NCBI GenBank assembly: GCA_002361425.1
Contig: DESW01000014.1
Coordinates: 1 to 64,000 of the forward strand
Length of the DNA: 64,000 nucleotides
Reading direction: 5' to 3'
Source of the DNA: Candidatus Saccharibacteria bacterium UBA3304
GTDB lineage: Bacteria > Patescibacteriota > Saccharimonadia > Saccharimonadales > Saccharimonadaceae
The position numbers and the translations under genes were made by a program. Position 1 is the first letter of the stretch; the number at the start of each line of letters is the position of its first letter. Shown piece after piece: positions 1-8,555 of this stretch. The notes beneath the pieces are model-generated. The model saw only the letters and a list, made by a program, of their open reading frames with translations. It ran no database searches and had not been told where the DNA came from.

Positions 1-620
1 AGGGAACGAATAATTTCAGACTGCTCTTTAGTCTTAATCTTCTTTGCCTGCAAAGTGAGCTGAGAAATATAAGAATCGGCGCCTACTGCTGTAAGTTGTG
101 CGCGACATTCACCGGAAACAATAAAGCTACCGGACATGAGTTTATCGCCGACGGACTTTTTGATTTCGTCTGCCTCGCCGGTAAGCAATGCCTCGTTAAC
201 AGCTACTTCGCCGGAGAGAATTTTAGCGTCAGCTGGAATTTGGTTGCCGGCGCGGAAAACGACGACGTCATTTAAAACTAGCCATTCGGCGTTAATCTTT
301 TTCTCGACGCCATCGCGAATTACGTTCGCAGTCGGCGCATTGAGCATGTTCAGACGATCGAGAGTGAGTTTTGCGCGAATTTCCTGAACAATACCAATCA
401 GCGTATTAGCAATAATAATCGGCAAAAATGTAATATCGCGATAAGAATGAACCGCGCAGAGTAGAATTGCAATTGCTGCGAAGACGAAGTTGAAATAAGT
501 AAAGGTGTTCGTCGCGACAATCTTCTTAATCGACTTTGAAGGTGGTTTGACGGCAGTATTTACTTGTCCAGCAAAGCGCGCTTTGCGGACCTGTTCACGA
601 GTTAGACCTTTTTTCTCCAT
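1..620 (-). CDS. Cation-transporting P-type ATPase, N-terminal part (runs off the window edge)
   Basis: About 206 N-terminal residues are present; the rest lies beyond base 1. The protein starts MEKKGLTREQVRKA, has hydrophobic segments near residues 37-75, and then an actuator domain. The actuator motif reads LTGEADEI, so TGEA replaces the TGES of most P-type pumps. A TGEA form is seen in the CtpE-like calcium pump branch, so a calcium or other divalent cation exporter is a reasonable inference. The aspartate phosphorylation motif (DKTGT) is not in the window. A TAAAAT hexamer ends exactly 6 bases before the ATG, so the mRNA is probably leaderless. The family call is strong and the ion is unknown. 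Confidence 0.85.
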   Translation of the reverse strand, partial: MEKKGLTREQVRKARFAGQVNTAVKPPSKSIKKIVATNTFTYFNFVFAAIAILLCAVHSYRDITFLPIIIANTLIGIVQEIRAKLTLDRLNMLNAPTANVIRDGVEKKINAEWLVLNDVVVFRAGNQIPADAKILSGEVAVNEALLTGEADEIKKSVGDKLMSGSFIVSGECRAQLTAVGADSYISQLTLQAKKIKTKEQSEIIRS

Positions 621-673
621 AGATATATTTTAACACGCCAACGCGTTTAAGCTTGTAGTGATATACTAGATAT

Positions 674-1897
674 ATGGCTAAACAAACTGCGAAGAAAAAT
701 GAAACGAAAGAGCTCTATTATCAGAGCCCTGCAATTGAACGAAAAGTAGACCTTACTACTACTGTTATTATTAGTGCAATCGCACTATTCGGTGGCCTTT
801 TAATTGGCGCCAACTGGAATACTATTGAAGCTAATCTTGGTATGAAAAAGAAAGTCGCGACCGTCGACTTTTCAGCCTTGAATGATGTCTATGAAAAGCT
901 CGCTGAGAATTATGATGGCGAACTCGATAAAACTAAGATTATCGAAGAGGCTAAGCGTGGTCTCGTAAAAGCAGCTGGTGATGACTACACCTATTATCTG
1001 ACTGCAGCTGAGGCTGATGAATTTCAGAAAGATTTAAATGGCGATGTCGGTGCTGGTATCGGTGTCGAGATTGGCCAGCGTGACGGCTATGTAAAAGTTC
1101 TTCGCACTACGCCAGACAACCCAGCTCGCAAAGCGGGCGTTCTCGCAGGCGATATTATTTATAAGGCTGACGACGAAGATATTTCGATGCTTACCGTTGA
1201 GGAAGTTGCCAAGAAGTTTCGCGGTGCGGCTGGCACGAAAGTGAAATTAACTGTCGTCCGCGGCAATGAGGAAAAAACCTTTGAATTAACTCGTGAAACT
1301 ATCAATAACGTTTCTGTCTATGCTGATTATCAGGGTAAGACCGCAATCCTTACTATTTCTCGTTTTGACCAGGATACTGGACGTCTCGCTCGCGAAAAGG
1401 CAAAAGAGGCTCTCACTAAAGGTTGCGACAAGTTCATTATCGATCTTCGCGGCAACGGCGGTGGTTATGTCAGTGCAGCAAAAGAAGTTGCTTCGCTCTG
1501 GATTGACGGCAAGGTAGTTGTTGAACAGAAGTCGAGCAACGGTCTCTATAATGAAAAGACCTATGCGAACCGTGGTCAGGCTATTCTTGCAGGCAAGAAA
1601 ACTATCGTCCTCACCAACGGTTCTACTGCTAGTGCAAGCGAAATCGTTGCTGGCGCTCTCAAGGATTATAATCTTGCAACTCTCATTGGCGAGAAGACTT
1701 ACGGCAAGGGTAGTGTTCAGGCACTCGAAAACCTTACGACCGGCGAAATGCTTCGCGTAACGGTTGCTAAATGGTATACGCCAAACGGCAAGAATATTAA
1801 TCATGAAGGTATCGAGCCGGACCAAAAAGTCGAGCGTACTTTCGAGCAAATCAACAAGGATGAAGATCCTCAGCTCGACGCCGCACTGAAATACTAG
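674..1897 (+). CDS. ctpA: C-terminal processing peptidase (S41 family), membrane anchored
   Basis: A serine protease that trims or degrades extracytoplasmic proteins from their C-termini. The 407 residues hold a single membrane anchor near residues 27-47, a PDZ domain at about 110-195 (carboxylate loop around GAGIGVEI), and an S41 catalytic domain at about 205-385. The catalytic serine lies in NGSTASASEIVAG and the general-base lysine in YGKGSVQ, both intact. Length is normal for the bacterial CtpA/CtpB group. The -10 hexamer TATACT (662-667) ends 6 bases before the ATG, indicating a leaderless message. The next gene has its own strong Shine-Dalgarno and may be co-transcribed. Confidence 0.93.
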   Translation: MAKQTAKKNETKELYYQSPAIERKVDLTTTVIISAIALFGGLLIGANWNTIEANLGMKKKVATVDFSALNDVYEKLAENYDGELDKTKIIEEAKRGLVKAAGDDYTYYLTAAEADEFQKDLNGDVGAGIGVEIGQRDGYVKVLRTTPDNPARKAGVLAGDIIYKADDEDISMLTVEEVAKKFRGAAGTKVKLTVVRGNEEKTFELTRETINNVSVYADYQGKTAILTISRFDQDTGRLAREKAKEALTKGCDKFIIDLRGNGGGYVSAAKEVASLWIDGKVVVEQKSSNGLYNEKTYANRGQAILAGKKTIVLTNGSTASASEIVAGALKDYNLATLIGEKTYGKGSVQALENLTTGEMLRVTVAKWYTPNGKNINHEGIEPDQKVERTFEQINKDEDPQLDAALKY

Positions 1898-1929
1898 ATG
1901 TGCTAAACTAATAGAATAAAGGAGGAGTT

Positions 1930-2898
1930 ATGCCAGAATTTGATGTTTTCCAGTGGGCAAATAACGTCGATGAAATCAAAAACAACGTTTCAGTAGAACT
2001 ATTTCTATTTAATAAAAATTACACACCATACAAAGTCCGCTATTCCGATGTCTTGATGCAGGCGATCCGCAGTATGTTCATGCTCGAGGCTGTTGAGTAT
2101 ATCATCAAGGAGGCAGATAAAGGTCTTGAATGTCGCGAATATGAGCTTTCTGATGGCGAAGATAAGGTTATTTATCGCATCGCGCTCGACAAGGTTGGCC
2201 GTGCCGAAACCCTCATTCATCTTATCGAAAATGAGTACAAAGATATCGCTTACTTTACCGATGACGAGTACGAATTCAAGCGCATCAAGGGTATCATTGC
2301 AAAGTTTAGCTATCCTGGCGATGATGGCCAGAAGACTTTTTATATCGCCAAGAACCTCGCTGCTAGCGCTGCGCTAAAAGGCAAGCTTAGCTGGGAGCTT
2401 AACGGCGAAAGCTTTGAGCCTCTTACTGCCGATCTCGCTATCAAGGTCCCAGAGGGCAATGAAACTGCTATCGTTGACGGCCAGATTGTCATCTTCAACC
2501 AGTCCAAGTTCGAAAAACTCTTCCAATTCGATTACAAACAGCAGCTCATCTCCGAGCAAAAAGCTAAAGAGCTTGAAGAGACTTACAAGCTCAGCTTCCC
2601 AGAAGGCCTCACTCTTAATGCTCTTCTTGAGGATAAAAAACCTCTCGTTAAGAAACTTCAAAGTGTTGAGATTGGCGAGATGTCTCAGGAACAACTCCTT
2701 GATTATGCTGACGAAATGCAGCTTGAGCTCATGACTGATGACCAGAACAAAATCATCATCATGGACGACAAAGACCTCGGTATGTTTGTTAATTTGCTCA
2801 GCGAAGATTACTTCGTTTCTCCAGTAAACGGCCGCCGTTACGAGATTAAGAGCAAGAAACTCCTCGACGAGCCAGAGGGCGAACCTCCACGTGGCTAA
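1930..2898 (+). CDS. DUF4868 (KwaB-like) protein
   Basis: A soluble acidic protein of 322 residues with no signal peptide or membrane segment. The overall pattern matches my knowledge of the DUF4868 family: an N-terminal alpha/beta region, a central segment with FKRIKGIIAKF and later VDGQIVIFNQSKFEKLF, and a C-terminal block ending LLSEDYFVSPVNGRRYEIKSK. DUF4868 is the domain of KwaB, the soluble component of the Kiwa anti-phage system. No KwaA-like four-helix membrane partner is adjacent, so a defence role is not shown. A GGAGGAG Shine-Dalgarno precedes the ATG. The stop overlaps the start of the TatD gene by 8 bases, implying co-translation. The family was judged from the pattern only. Confidence 0.65.
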   Translation: MPEFDVFQWANNVDEIKNNVSVELFLFNKNYTPYKVRYSDVLMQAIRSMFMLEAVEYIIKEADKGLECREYELSDGEDKVIYRIALDKVGRAETLIHLIENEYKDIAYFTDDEYEFKRIKGIIAKFSYPGDDGQKTFYIAKNLAASAALKGKLSWELNGESFEPLTADLAIKVPEGNETAIVDGQIVIFNQSKFEKLFQFDYKQQLISEQKAKELEETYKLSFPEGLTLNALLEDKKPLVKKLQSVEIGEMSQEQLLDYADEMQLELMTDDQNKIIIMDDKDLGMFVNLLSEDYFVSPVNGRRYEIKSKKLLDEPEGEPPRG

Positions 2899-3664
2899 AT
2901 ATCTTATCGATACACATACTCATATTCATGACCCGACTGACCGCGAGTTAAGCGCAGCCGATACTTTTCGCCATGCTCATGAATTGGGCATCGATAAGAT
3001 TATTACAATTGGTACTGATCCGCAAAACTCCCTTCAGGCAAAGGAGTTTGCTGAGGAATGGGCGGGGAAAGGCGAGAGAATCTTCTGGACTTACGGCTTC
3101 CATCCGAATGAATACGTCGAAAAAGACCGTGCCAACTTGACAAATACGCTAAATATGGCCTCAGAGGCCCTTAAAAGCCCGCAGAACGTCGGTGTCGGCG
3201 AAATAGGCCTAGATTATCATTTTGATGGTTATAGTGTTGAAATGCAGCGAGAATTGCTTCTAGAGATGCTTCAACTAGCCCAGGATAATCGAAAACCGGT
3301 CTCTTTCCATGTCCGCGATGCTTTTGGCGACTTCTGGCCTATCTTCGATAACTTCAAACTTCCAACTTCCGTCATGCATTCCTTCTCGGACAGTAAGAAA
3401 AATCTCGCCGAAGCCCTAAAACGCGGTCTCTATATCGGCGTGAATGGCCTCTCTACTTTTGCTGATATTGCGCACCCTCCTCTCGAGAGAGCAGTCTTTG
3501 AAACAGATGCCCCCTACTTGACACCGAAGCAATTTCGTGGTACAATGAATAAGCCTGGTTATGTAAAATACGTAGCCGAATGGGCAGCCGAATATTATAA
3601 GGTTGAATTCGGCGAAGTCGCTAGAATTACGACTGAAAACGCCGAAAAAATCTTCAAAATATAA
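2891..3664 (+). CDS. tatD: TatD-family metal-dependent deoxyribonuclease
   Basis: A hydrolase of the amidohydrolase superfamily that removes nucleotides from DNA ends. The 257 residues carry the metal ligands in the expected order: HTH near residues 9-11, the glutamate in VGEIGLDYH, histidines in SFHVRD and MHSFS, and the aspartate in FETDAPYLTP. Translation starts with GTG and overlaps the DUF4868 gene by 8 bases. The distance between the MHSFS and ETDAPY motifs is short, so the protein is near the small end of the family. Cellular substrates of TatD proteins are uncertain. Confidence 0.9.
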   Translation: MAKYLIDTHTHIHDPTDRELSAADTFRHAHELGIDKIITIGTDPQNSLQAKEFAEEWAGKGERIFWTYGFHPNEYVEKDRANLTNTLNMASEALKSPQNVGVGEIGLDYHFDGYSVEMQRELLLEMLQLAQDNRKPVSFHVRDAFGDFWPIFDNFKLPTSVMHSFSDSKKNLAEALKRGLYIGVNGLSTFADIAHPPLERAVFETDAPYLTPKQFRGTMNKPGYVKYVAEWAAEYYKVEFGEVARITTENAEKIFKI

Positions 3665-3679
3665 AAGGGAGAGCTAGTT

Positions 3680-3943
3680 ATGGATTACGAAGAAGATAGT
3701 TCTGTTTTCCAGTTGCCGACAAATCCTAACGTCGCGCCAGCTGTTGTTTTTGAGGCTCCAAAAGCACCAGAAACCCCTGTTTCTAGTGTTGCTGAAGCTG
3801 CAAAAGTAACTCCAGTGGTACAGTCAGTTGCTCCTATCGTTTCGGCTGATAATCTTTCTGATCAAGCTCTATTTAACGAACTTAACGCTGTTTCCGAGGA
3901 AGTCATCGAATGTCGAAATCGTATCTTAAGCAAAATCTGCTAG
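3680..3943 (+). CDS. Small conserved protein of unknown function, Pro/Ala/Val-rich
   Basis: A protein of 87 residues with a low-complexity N-terminal two thirds rich in Pro, Ala and Val (repeated AP, VAP and PVS units) and a short amphipathic C-terminal helix (QALFNELNAVSEEVIE). A GGGAG ribosome site precedes the ATG. It follows tatD by 15 bases and overlaps the next small gene by 34 bases, so the two are translationally linked. I do not recognise the family. The disordered composition suggests a linker or partner-binding role, which is inference only. Confidence 0.6.
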   Translation: MDYEEDSSVFQLPTNPNVAPAVVFEAPKAPETPVSSVAEAAKVTPVVQSVAPIVSADNLSDQALFNELNAVSEEVIECRNRILSKIC

Positions 3944-4263
3944 GAATTCTTCGCAAGCAACCAAACGCCGACGCGCGCCGTGCTGCCGCAGAAAAGGATC
4001 TAATTAACGCTGAGTCTGCGCTCGGTCGCACGCTTTTTGGTAATGTTGCTCCAGGTCATCAGCGCGAATTTTTCATGTACAAGAAAAACGTTTGGATTTG
4101 GCACGAAGATGGTCAGACGATTCGTTATGAAGTCCGCCAAAACGGTGTCTTCAAAAAAGTCGACGAAAGCGGCTATCATAAGGTAACCGGCGAAGAACTT
4201 GAACACTTTCGTAAGGCGGCTAGCGCTTATCTCGCGCTAGTGAAGTCGCGGATTTATAAGTAA
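3910..4263 (+). CDS. Conserved small protein, probably Saccharibacteria-type
   Basis: A protein of 117 residues with no membrane segment. An N-terminal helical half includes ADARRAAAEKDLINAESALG. It is followed by a beta-rich block (GHQREFFMYKKNVWIWHEDG, then TIRYEVRQNGVFKKV) and a C-terminal helix. The 'REFF...WIWHE...RYEVR.NGV' pattern is one I associate with small uncharacterised proteins found in Saccharibacteria. No catalytic motif is visible. It overlaps the preceding gene by 34 bases in another frame, and its 3' end overlaps the convergent MFS gene by 44 bases. Confidence 0.7.
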   Translation: MSKSYLKQNLLGILRKQPNADARRAAAEKDLINAESALGRTLFGNVAPGHQREFFMYKKNVWIWHEDGQTIRYEVRQNGVFKKVDESGYHKVTGEELEHFRKAASAYLALVKSRIYK

Positions 4264-5458
4264 GCGCCACGACAATCGGAATCGTAATAGCGTGACCGAC
4301 GACCAATGGCAACATCCAGTCGCTATGTCCAAGATAGAAGAACATTAGGAGTGGAATAATACTAAGAACGCGCCCTAATGTCAGCCAAAGTTCGCCAAGA
4401 ATCTCAATCTCAATTCGGTATGCATCATCGTGTACCGATTTTTTGAGTTCATCTTGGTGATAGACGGAGAAAATCGCACTGCTATAAAGCGAGCCAATTA
4501 CTGCATTGGTGTAGATGAAGAGCACGATTGCGATAACGAAATTACCGGGGAAGAATATTGCCGAGAGCGGCAAGAGAATTGTTGCTGGCATTAATCCGTA
4601 AACGAGCATATCGCTCTTTGCGGAAGCCTTTGTTCTGAAGCGGCGATATAGCAAAAGCAGAACAATAGTAACGACACTAGTTGCGGATTGAATACTACCA
4701 AGTTCTATGTCGGAACTCGTAGAGTTATAGAGATTTAGCTGTGCTACGATGCCGTAGGCGCAGCCGGTCATTGCGAAACCGCGCAAAGTCTGCAGCCATA
4801 GCGTACGGCGGATCGACTTATGTGCCACTGCATAATTGAGTGTTTCTCTGAGTGAGCGAGCTTTGATTTTGGTTGGATGTGTCGGGCGAAGTAAGATGGA
4901 GAGTAGCAACTGTACGGTCGAAATAATAAGAACGACAATCGCGGCGCGCTCATAGCCTGCGTCAGCGATGACGATACCGAGAATAATTGGCATTGCAATC
5001 TTCACGGTTTCTACAAAAATCTGGCGCAATGTATTAAACTTGTCGCGCTTATCGTTGCTAACTTCTTTAATTTCCAAGAAGTCTTTCGGGCGCCAATAAA
5101 GCTGGGCTTCAAGCGCACTTAGAAAACCGATGATAAGCGGGAAGAAGACGTAATTGCCTGGAATAAAAATCACAGCAATCATCTGCGTGATGCTAAAAAA
5201 CATACTGGCGCGCCAGGCGTTGAGCGGGTATGCGCGCAAAACATCGGTAAGCAAAACACAGAGAATGCCATTGAAGGCATAATGCGATAGCTGGTAAGTA
5301 AGGAAGCTAATCGGCGAATTCTTGAGTGAGATTGTAATCATGAACGCCATCAAAAAGATACCCATGAATGACGACTTGCTGTTATAAAGCACGTCTACCG
5401 CGATGAGAATATTCTCATTCGTTTTCAGCTTCTTAATCTTCCGAAAAAGCTTATGCAT
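4220..5458 (-). CDS. MFS-like multi-spanning membrane transporter
   Basis: A hydrophobic protein of 412 residues with roughly 11-12 membrane segments split by a charged loop near the middle (RPKDFLEIKEVSNDKRDKF, residues about 123-141). The layout is that of a major facilitator carrier. I cannot assign a substrate, and no family-specific motif stands out. The gene stands alone on the minus strand, diverging from the cysteine desulfurase gene across structured element A. A TATAAT hexamer lies 10 bases upstream of the ATG, so the 5' leader is at most a few bases. Its 3' end overlaps the end of the convergent small gene. Confidence 0.7.
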   Translation of the reverse strand: MHKLFRKIKKLKTNENILIAVDVLYNSKSSFMGIFLMAFMITISLKNSPISFLTYQLSHYAFNGILCVLLTDVLRAYPLNAWRASMFFSITQMIAVIFIPGNYVFFPLIIGFLSALEAQLYWRPKDFLEIKEVSNDKRDKFNTLRQIFVETVKIAMPIILGIVIADAGYERAAIVVLIISTVQLLLSILLRPTHPTKIKARSLRETLNYAVAHKSIRRTLWLQTLRGFAMTGCAYGIVAQLNLYNSTSSDIELGSIQSATSVVTIVLLLLYRRFRTKASAKSDMLVYGLMPATILLPLSAIFFPGNFVIAIVLFIYTNAVIGSLYSSAIFSVYHQDELKKSVHDDAYRIEIEILGELWLTLGRVLSIIPLLMFFYLGHSDWMLPLVVGHAITIPIVVALTYKSATSLARDKR

Positions 5459-5502
5459 ATACCAGACTATTATACCTCAATTATCCCGCAATTATCCCTG
5501 CG

Positions 5503-5633
5503 AAAGCCCCTGAATATTAGGCTTCTCAGGAAGCTCGCGCAGGCCACGGGCCGAGCGCGAGGAGCGAGCTACCCGCAACGGCGGGCTAGCTCGACGACGC
5601 TCTTCCTCGAGAAGCCTGATATGAAAGGGCTTT
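5503..5633. repeat. Structured intergenic element, copy A
   Basis: One of three copies (others at 35002-35100 and 60558-60680). Outer arms pair as AAAGCCC (5503-5509) with GGGCTTT (5627-5633), and AGGCTTCTC (5519-5527) with GAGAAGCCT (5609-5617). Inside, hairpin 1 pairs CTCGCGC (5534-5540) with GCGCGAG (5555-5561) around AGGCCACGGGCCGA. Hairpin 2 pairs GAGCG with CGCTC, AGCTA with TAGCT, and CCCGC with GCGGG around AACG. It lies between divergent genes, so it is not a terminator. Confidence 0.8.
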
Positions 5634-5652
5634 TTGCGGTATAATATGCAAT

Positions 5653-6801
5653 ATGATTTATCTCGATTATGCTGCGGCAACACCGCTTTCCGAAAAAGCC
5701 AAACGCGCTATGCTGCCGTATTTTGATGAGAAATTCTTCAATCCTTCCGCCGCCTACCTCCCGGCAACCGAAACGCGTAGAGAATACGAGCAGGCAAAAG
5801 CTGATATTGCGCACGTTATTGGCGCAAAAGCCGCCGATCTTGTAATGACTTCTGGCGCAACCGAGGCCAACAGTCTCGTTTTTGCTTCCGTCCCAGATGA
5901 TGCTGAAGTTCTTATTTCTGCAATTGAGCATCCGTCTATTCTCGAAAACGCCAAGCAGAAAAACTATAAAACTATTTCCGTTGATGAATCTGGCCGCATT
6001 AATCTCGATGATTTGCGTGCAAAAATTACGCCTAATACGCAATTGATTTCTATCTGTCTAGCAAGTAGCGAGCTCGGTACTATTCAGCCGCTTAGCGATA
6101 TTGCGCGCATTGTCGTAGAGGAGCGTACGCGCCGTGCTTTCGCCGGCGAAAAGACGCCGATCTATTTCCATAGTGACGCATCACAGGGTCTTGGTCTTAT
6201 GGAGGTCAAAGTCTCGCGCCTCGGCGTCGACCTGCTCACTATTAATGCTGCGAAAGTCTACGGCCCGAAGGGAATTGGCGCACTTTATATTGGACATAAT
6301 GTCCGCCTTAAGCCGCAAACTCATGGCGGTGGCCAGGAGCTCGGTCTTCGTAGTGGCACGGAAAACGTCCCGGCAACTATTGCTTTTGCTACTGCGATTA
6401 TGGAGGCTGAAAAACATCTTGCCGGCGAACGCAAACGCCTAGCCGATCTGCGCGCGAAGTTTAAAAAACTCCTTTCGGAAAAGATTGACGGCATTGAATT
6501 TCTCGGCAAGGAAAAAACTCAGCTCGCAAACTTTATGCCGATTTCTATTCCAGGCCTTGATGCCGAGCGTCTGATTTTTGCCCTAGAAGAGCATGAAGTT
6601 TATGTTTCTACTGGCGCAGCTTGTGCCGCTAGCAAAGGTGAAAAATCCCCAACTCTCAAAGCGATCGGCTTGAATGATATGCAAATTGCTGGCTCGCTTC
6701 GCATTACGCTCGGCCGCCCAACTGGCATCGATGACGTCGAAAAAGCTGCCGACGCTATTGCTCAGGTTGTCACTAACGAGTGCGCTCGTTTAGCTAAATA
6801 A
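5653..6801 (+). CDS. iscS: Cysteine desulfurase (NifS/IscS class V aminotransferase)
   Basis: A PLP enzyme that takes sulfur from cysteine as a persulfide for tRNA thiolation or iron-sulfur clusters. The 382 residues contain the PLP-binding lysine in NAAKVYGPKGIG (the usual SGHK is changed to NAAK), a PLP-binding histidine in YFHSDASQ, and the persulfide cysteine in STGAACAASKG near residue 323. No scaffold or other Isc/Suf gene is nearby. MnmA, a natural sulfur acceptor, is encoded at 13352-14377, so tRNA 2-thiolation is the likeliest role. TATAAT (5640-5645) lies 7 bases before the ATG, giving an essentially leaderless transcript that begins right after structured element A. Confidence 0.9.
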   Translation: MIYLDYAAATPLSEKAKRAMLPYFDEKFFNPSAAYLPATETRREYEQAKADIAHVIGAKAADLVMTSGATEANSLVFASVPDDAEVLISAIEHPSILENAKQKNYKTISVDESGRINLDDLRAKITPNTQLISICLASSELGTIQPLSDIARIVVEERTRRAFAGEKTPIYFHSDASQGLGLMEVKVSRLGVDLLTINAAKVYGPKGIGALYIGHNVRLKPQTHGGGQELGLRSGTENVPATIAFATAIMEAEKHLAGERKRLADLRAKFKKLLSEKIDGIEFLGKEKTQLANFMPISIPGLDAERLIFALEEHEVYVSTGAACAASKGEKSPTLKAIGLNDMQIAGSLRITLGRPTGIDDVEKAADAIAQVVTNECARLAK

Positions 6802-7554
6802 TTACCAGTGTCTAATTTTTGGGATAGATCCACTACCCGTGCCGCTACTTTCGGAAAATTGTTTTTGACGAGAGTAATTTTGAATATCTAGGCCATTCAT
6901 GAGGTTATTGCGGAGTTCTTGCAGTTGACCTTCGTTAATTTGTGTTTCGGTGTATGGGTTTGATTCCTCTCCATCTTCGCCTTGGCCGTTCATTTCCGAA
7001 GTAATCTTTCCGCGTTTTTGCGATATGCGCTTTTTGGCTTCGCCGGCTTTCTTGTCGCGACTTTCGCTATTATCTTTACTGGCGCAATTATCTCCATATA
7101 AAATGCCTTCAGAGGCACTATAAAGCACAAGCGCCTCGCCGTAGTTGCCCTTTATGGTTTCCTGGTCTGCCTGCATTTCGATACTATAAGCTAGGTTTGT
7201 GCGCACCTGACAGACCTTGTCGGCCGGAGGGTTGCTTCTTAAGCTACTGCGCAACTCGATTTCGGCTTGTGCGCCGTCGTTATCCTTGATGTATGCAGTA
7301 CCGGCATTGTAATGTGCAATGTATGGCTCAATAATATTCGCCTTTGTTTGAAGGTTGCTGATAAAGATATTGAAACCAGCATCGGCATTATTGTAGTTCA
7401 TGTTATAGAGTATATTGAAAACACCAGGGCGAATGAAGAATAGGCCAGCGATTAATATAATGACGACTGGTGCAGCAGCATAAAGCATTAATTTCTTGCG
7501 GCGTTTTTTGCGTACGCTCTCTTGGTCGATAATGGACGGATCGAGATTTATCAT
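6802..7554 (-). CDS. Membrane-anchored TPR-like protein closing the MoxR/Bat operon (BatC-like)
   Basis: A protein of 250 residues with a cytoplasmic basic N-terminus (KKRRKKLML), one membrane segment near residues 23-44, and an external helical repeat region holding what look like two tetratricopeptide units (around AHYNAGTAYIKDNDGAQAEI and TNLAYSIEMQADQETIKGNY). The C-terminus is polar and low complexity. Position and layout match BatC, the TPR protein that ends bat operons. Its start overlaps the stop of the upstream vWA gene by 4 bases. It converges with iscS with no space between the stops. Confidence 0.75.
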   Translation of the reverse strand: MINLDPSIIDQESVRKKRRKKLMLYAAAPVVIILIAGLFFIRPGVFNILYNMNYNNADAGFNIFISNLQTKANIIEPYIAHYNAGTAYIKDNDGAQAEIELRSSLRSNPPADKVCQVRTNLAYSIEMQADQETIKGNYGEALVLYSASEGILYGDNCASKDNSESRDKKAGEAKKRISQKRGKITSEMNGQGEDGEESNPYTETQINEGQLQELRNNLMNGLDIQNYSRQKQFSESSGTGSGSIPKIRHW

Positions 7555-8555
7555 TTTGCCACCTTTCTTTCTAGCAACAATACTTCAAGGACCGCATAGA
7601 AATCCCAAAGCAATAATGCTATAGCGATTAAAATGAAGAGCCAGTAGAAATCGCTGCTCACATTAGCCATATCGTCACTTCGATGATAAATGGCGGACTC
7701 GGTAGTAAAGTTATTTATATTGTCAAACTTATCGCCAGAGCTGGAACGACGGTAGTATTCGATGCCGATTTCATTTGCGACACTTTTGAGGCTGGCTTCA
7801 TCTAATTTAGAAATATGCTCAAGACCGGAGGAATCTTTAATGAAAACTGAATTACTTATTGCTAATGCTTTCGTAGTGGAATCTATAGTTACTTCCCCAA
7901 CATGTGTACCGTTAGTTGTACCGTAGCCGATTACTGCGCCGCCAACAATGTTTTGCTTGAGTTCTTTTGGTGTCGATATTGGAGCATTATTGATATTTTC
8001 GCCGTCACTGAAGAAGAATAATAGACTGTCGCGGTTCTTATAGCGCTCGCCGTATTGTTTGACGCGAGTATTCGTCAAAACGAGCAGTTGTGACAGGTTG
8101 GAGTCTGCGCTGATTACGCTTTCTCTTGGTGACAGCGAACCGATGTAGGCTAATGCAGTATTCGCGTCATCAATAAGCGGCATTGCTTGGTAGACATTGT
8201 AGTCAAGTGCAATAATAGCGTACTTTGAACCCGGGAATAGCTCTACGATTTTTTTCATATCGTCAGTCATAACTTTGTAACGATATTCACTCATGCCGTT
8301 CATATCCTTCGCGGCCATGCTGCCGGTATTGTCGACGACAAAAAAGATATTTAGATTACTTAAATCGCGTTCAGCGCTGCCTCCGCTAATGCCGGGGCGT
8401 AGCATTGCGACAAAGATTAGCGCCAGGATTGCTAGGCGGCGTAGATTTCTTGCCTTGCGCAGCGGCTTTTTGGCTAGGCAAAATACTAGCATTGCCGCTG
8501 TTCCTGCGAGTAATAGATAGAGCACAAATAATGGCAGAATTGGTTTTAATGTCAT
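7551..8555 (-). CDS. vWA-domain membrane protein (BatB-like)
   Basis: A von Willebrand A domain displayed outside the membrane. The chosen start is the ATG at 8555 (334 residues, MTLKPILPLFVLYLL), preceded by GGAG and overlapping the previous stop as ATGA; an upstream in-frame extension to 8597 lacks support. Membrane segments lie near both ends, the second near VSSDFYWLFILIAIALLL. The MIDAS metal site is VVDNTGSMAAKD, with the later threonine/aspartate positions plausible. In known bat operons such proteins act with MoxR ATPases in envelope assembly or stress; the role here is inferred from the operon. Confidence 0.82.
   Translation of the reverse strand: MTLKPILPLFVLYLLLAGTAAMLVFCLAKKPLRKARNLRRLAILALIFVAMLRPGISGGSAERDLSNLNIFFVVDNTGSMAAKDMNGMSEYRYKVMTDDMKKIVELFPGSKYAIIALDYNVYQAMPLIDDANTALAYIGSLSPRESVISADSNLSQLLVLTNTRVKQYGERYKNRDSLLFFFSDGENINNAPISTPKELKQNIVGGAVIGYGTTNGTHVGEVTIDSTTKALAISNSVFIKDSSGLEHISKLDEASLKSVANEIGIEYYRRSSSGDKFDNINNFTTESAIYHRSDDMANVSSDFYWLFILIAIALLLWDFYAVLEVLLLERKVAK

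Noticed and set aside
1930..3664. Complete Kiwa defence system
   Set aside because: Only a KwaB-like protein is present; no four-helix KwaA membrane protein is adjacent on either side.
3680..4263. A single gene split by a frameshift
   Set aside because: The second frame has its own ATG and a complete family-like N-terminus; the 34-base overlap is better explained as two coupled genes.
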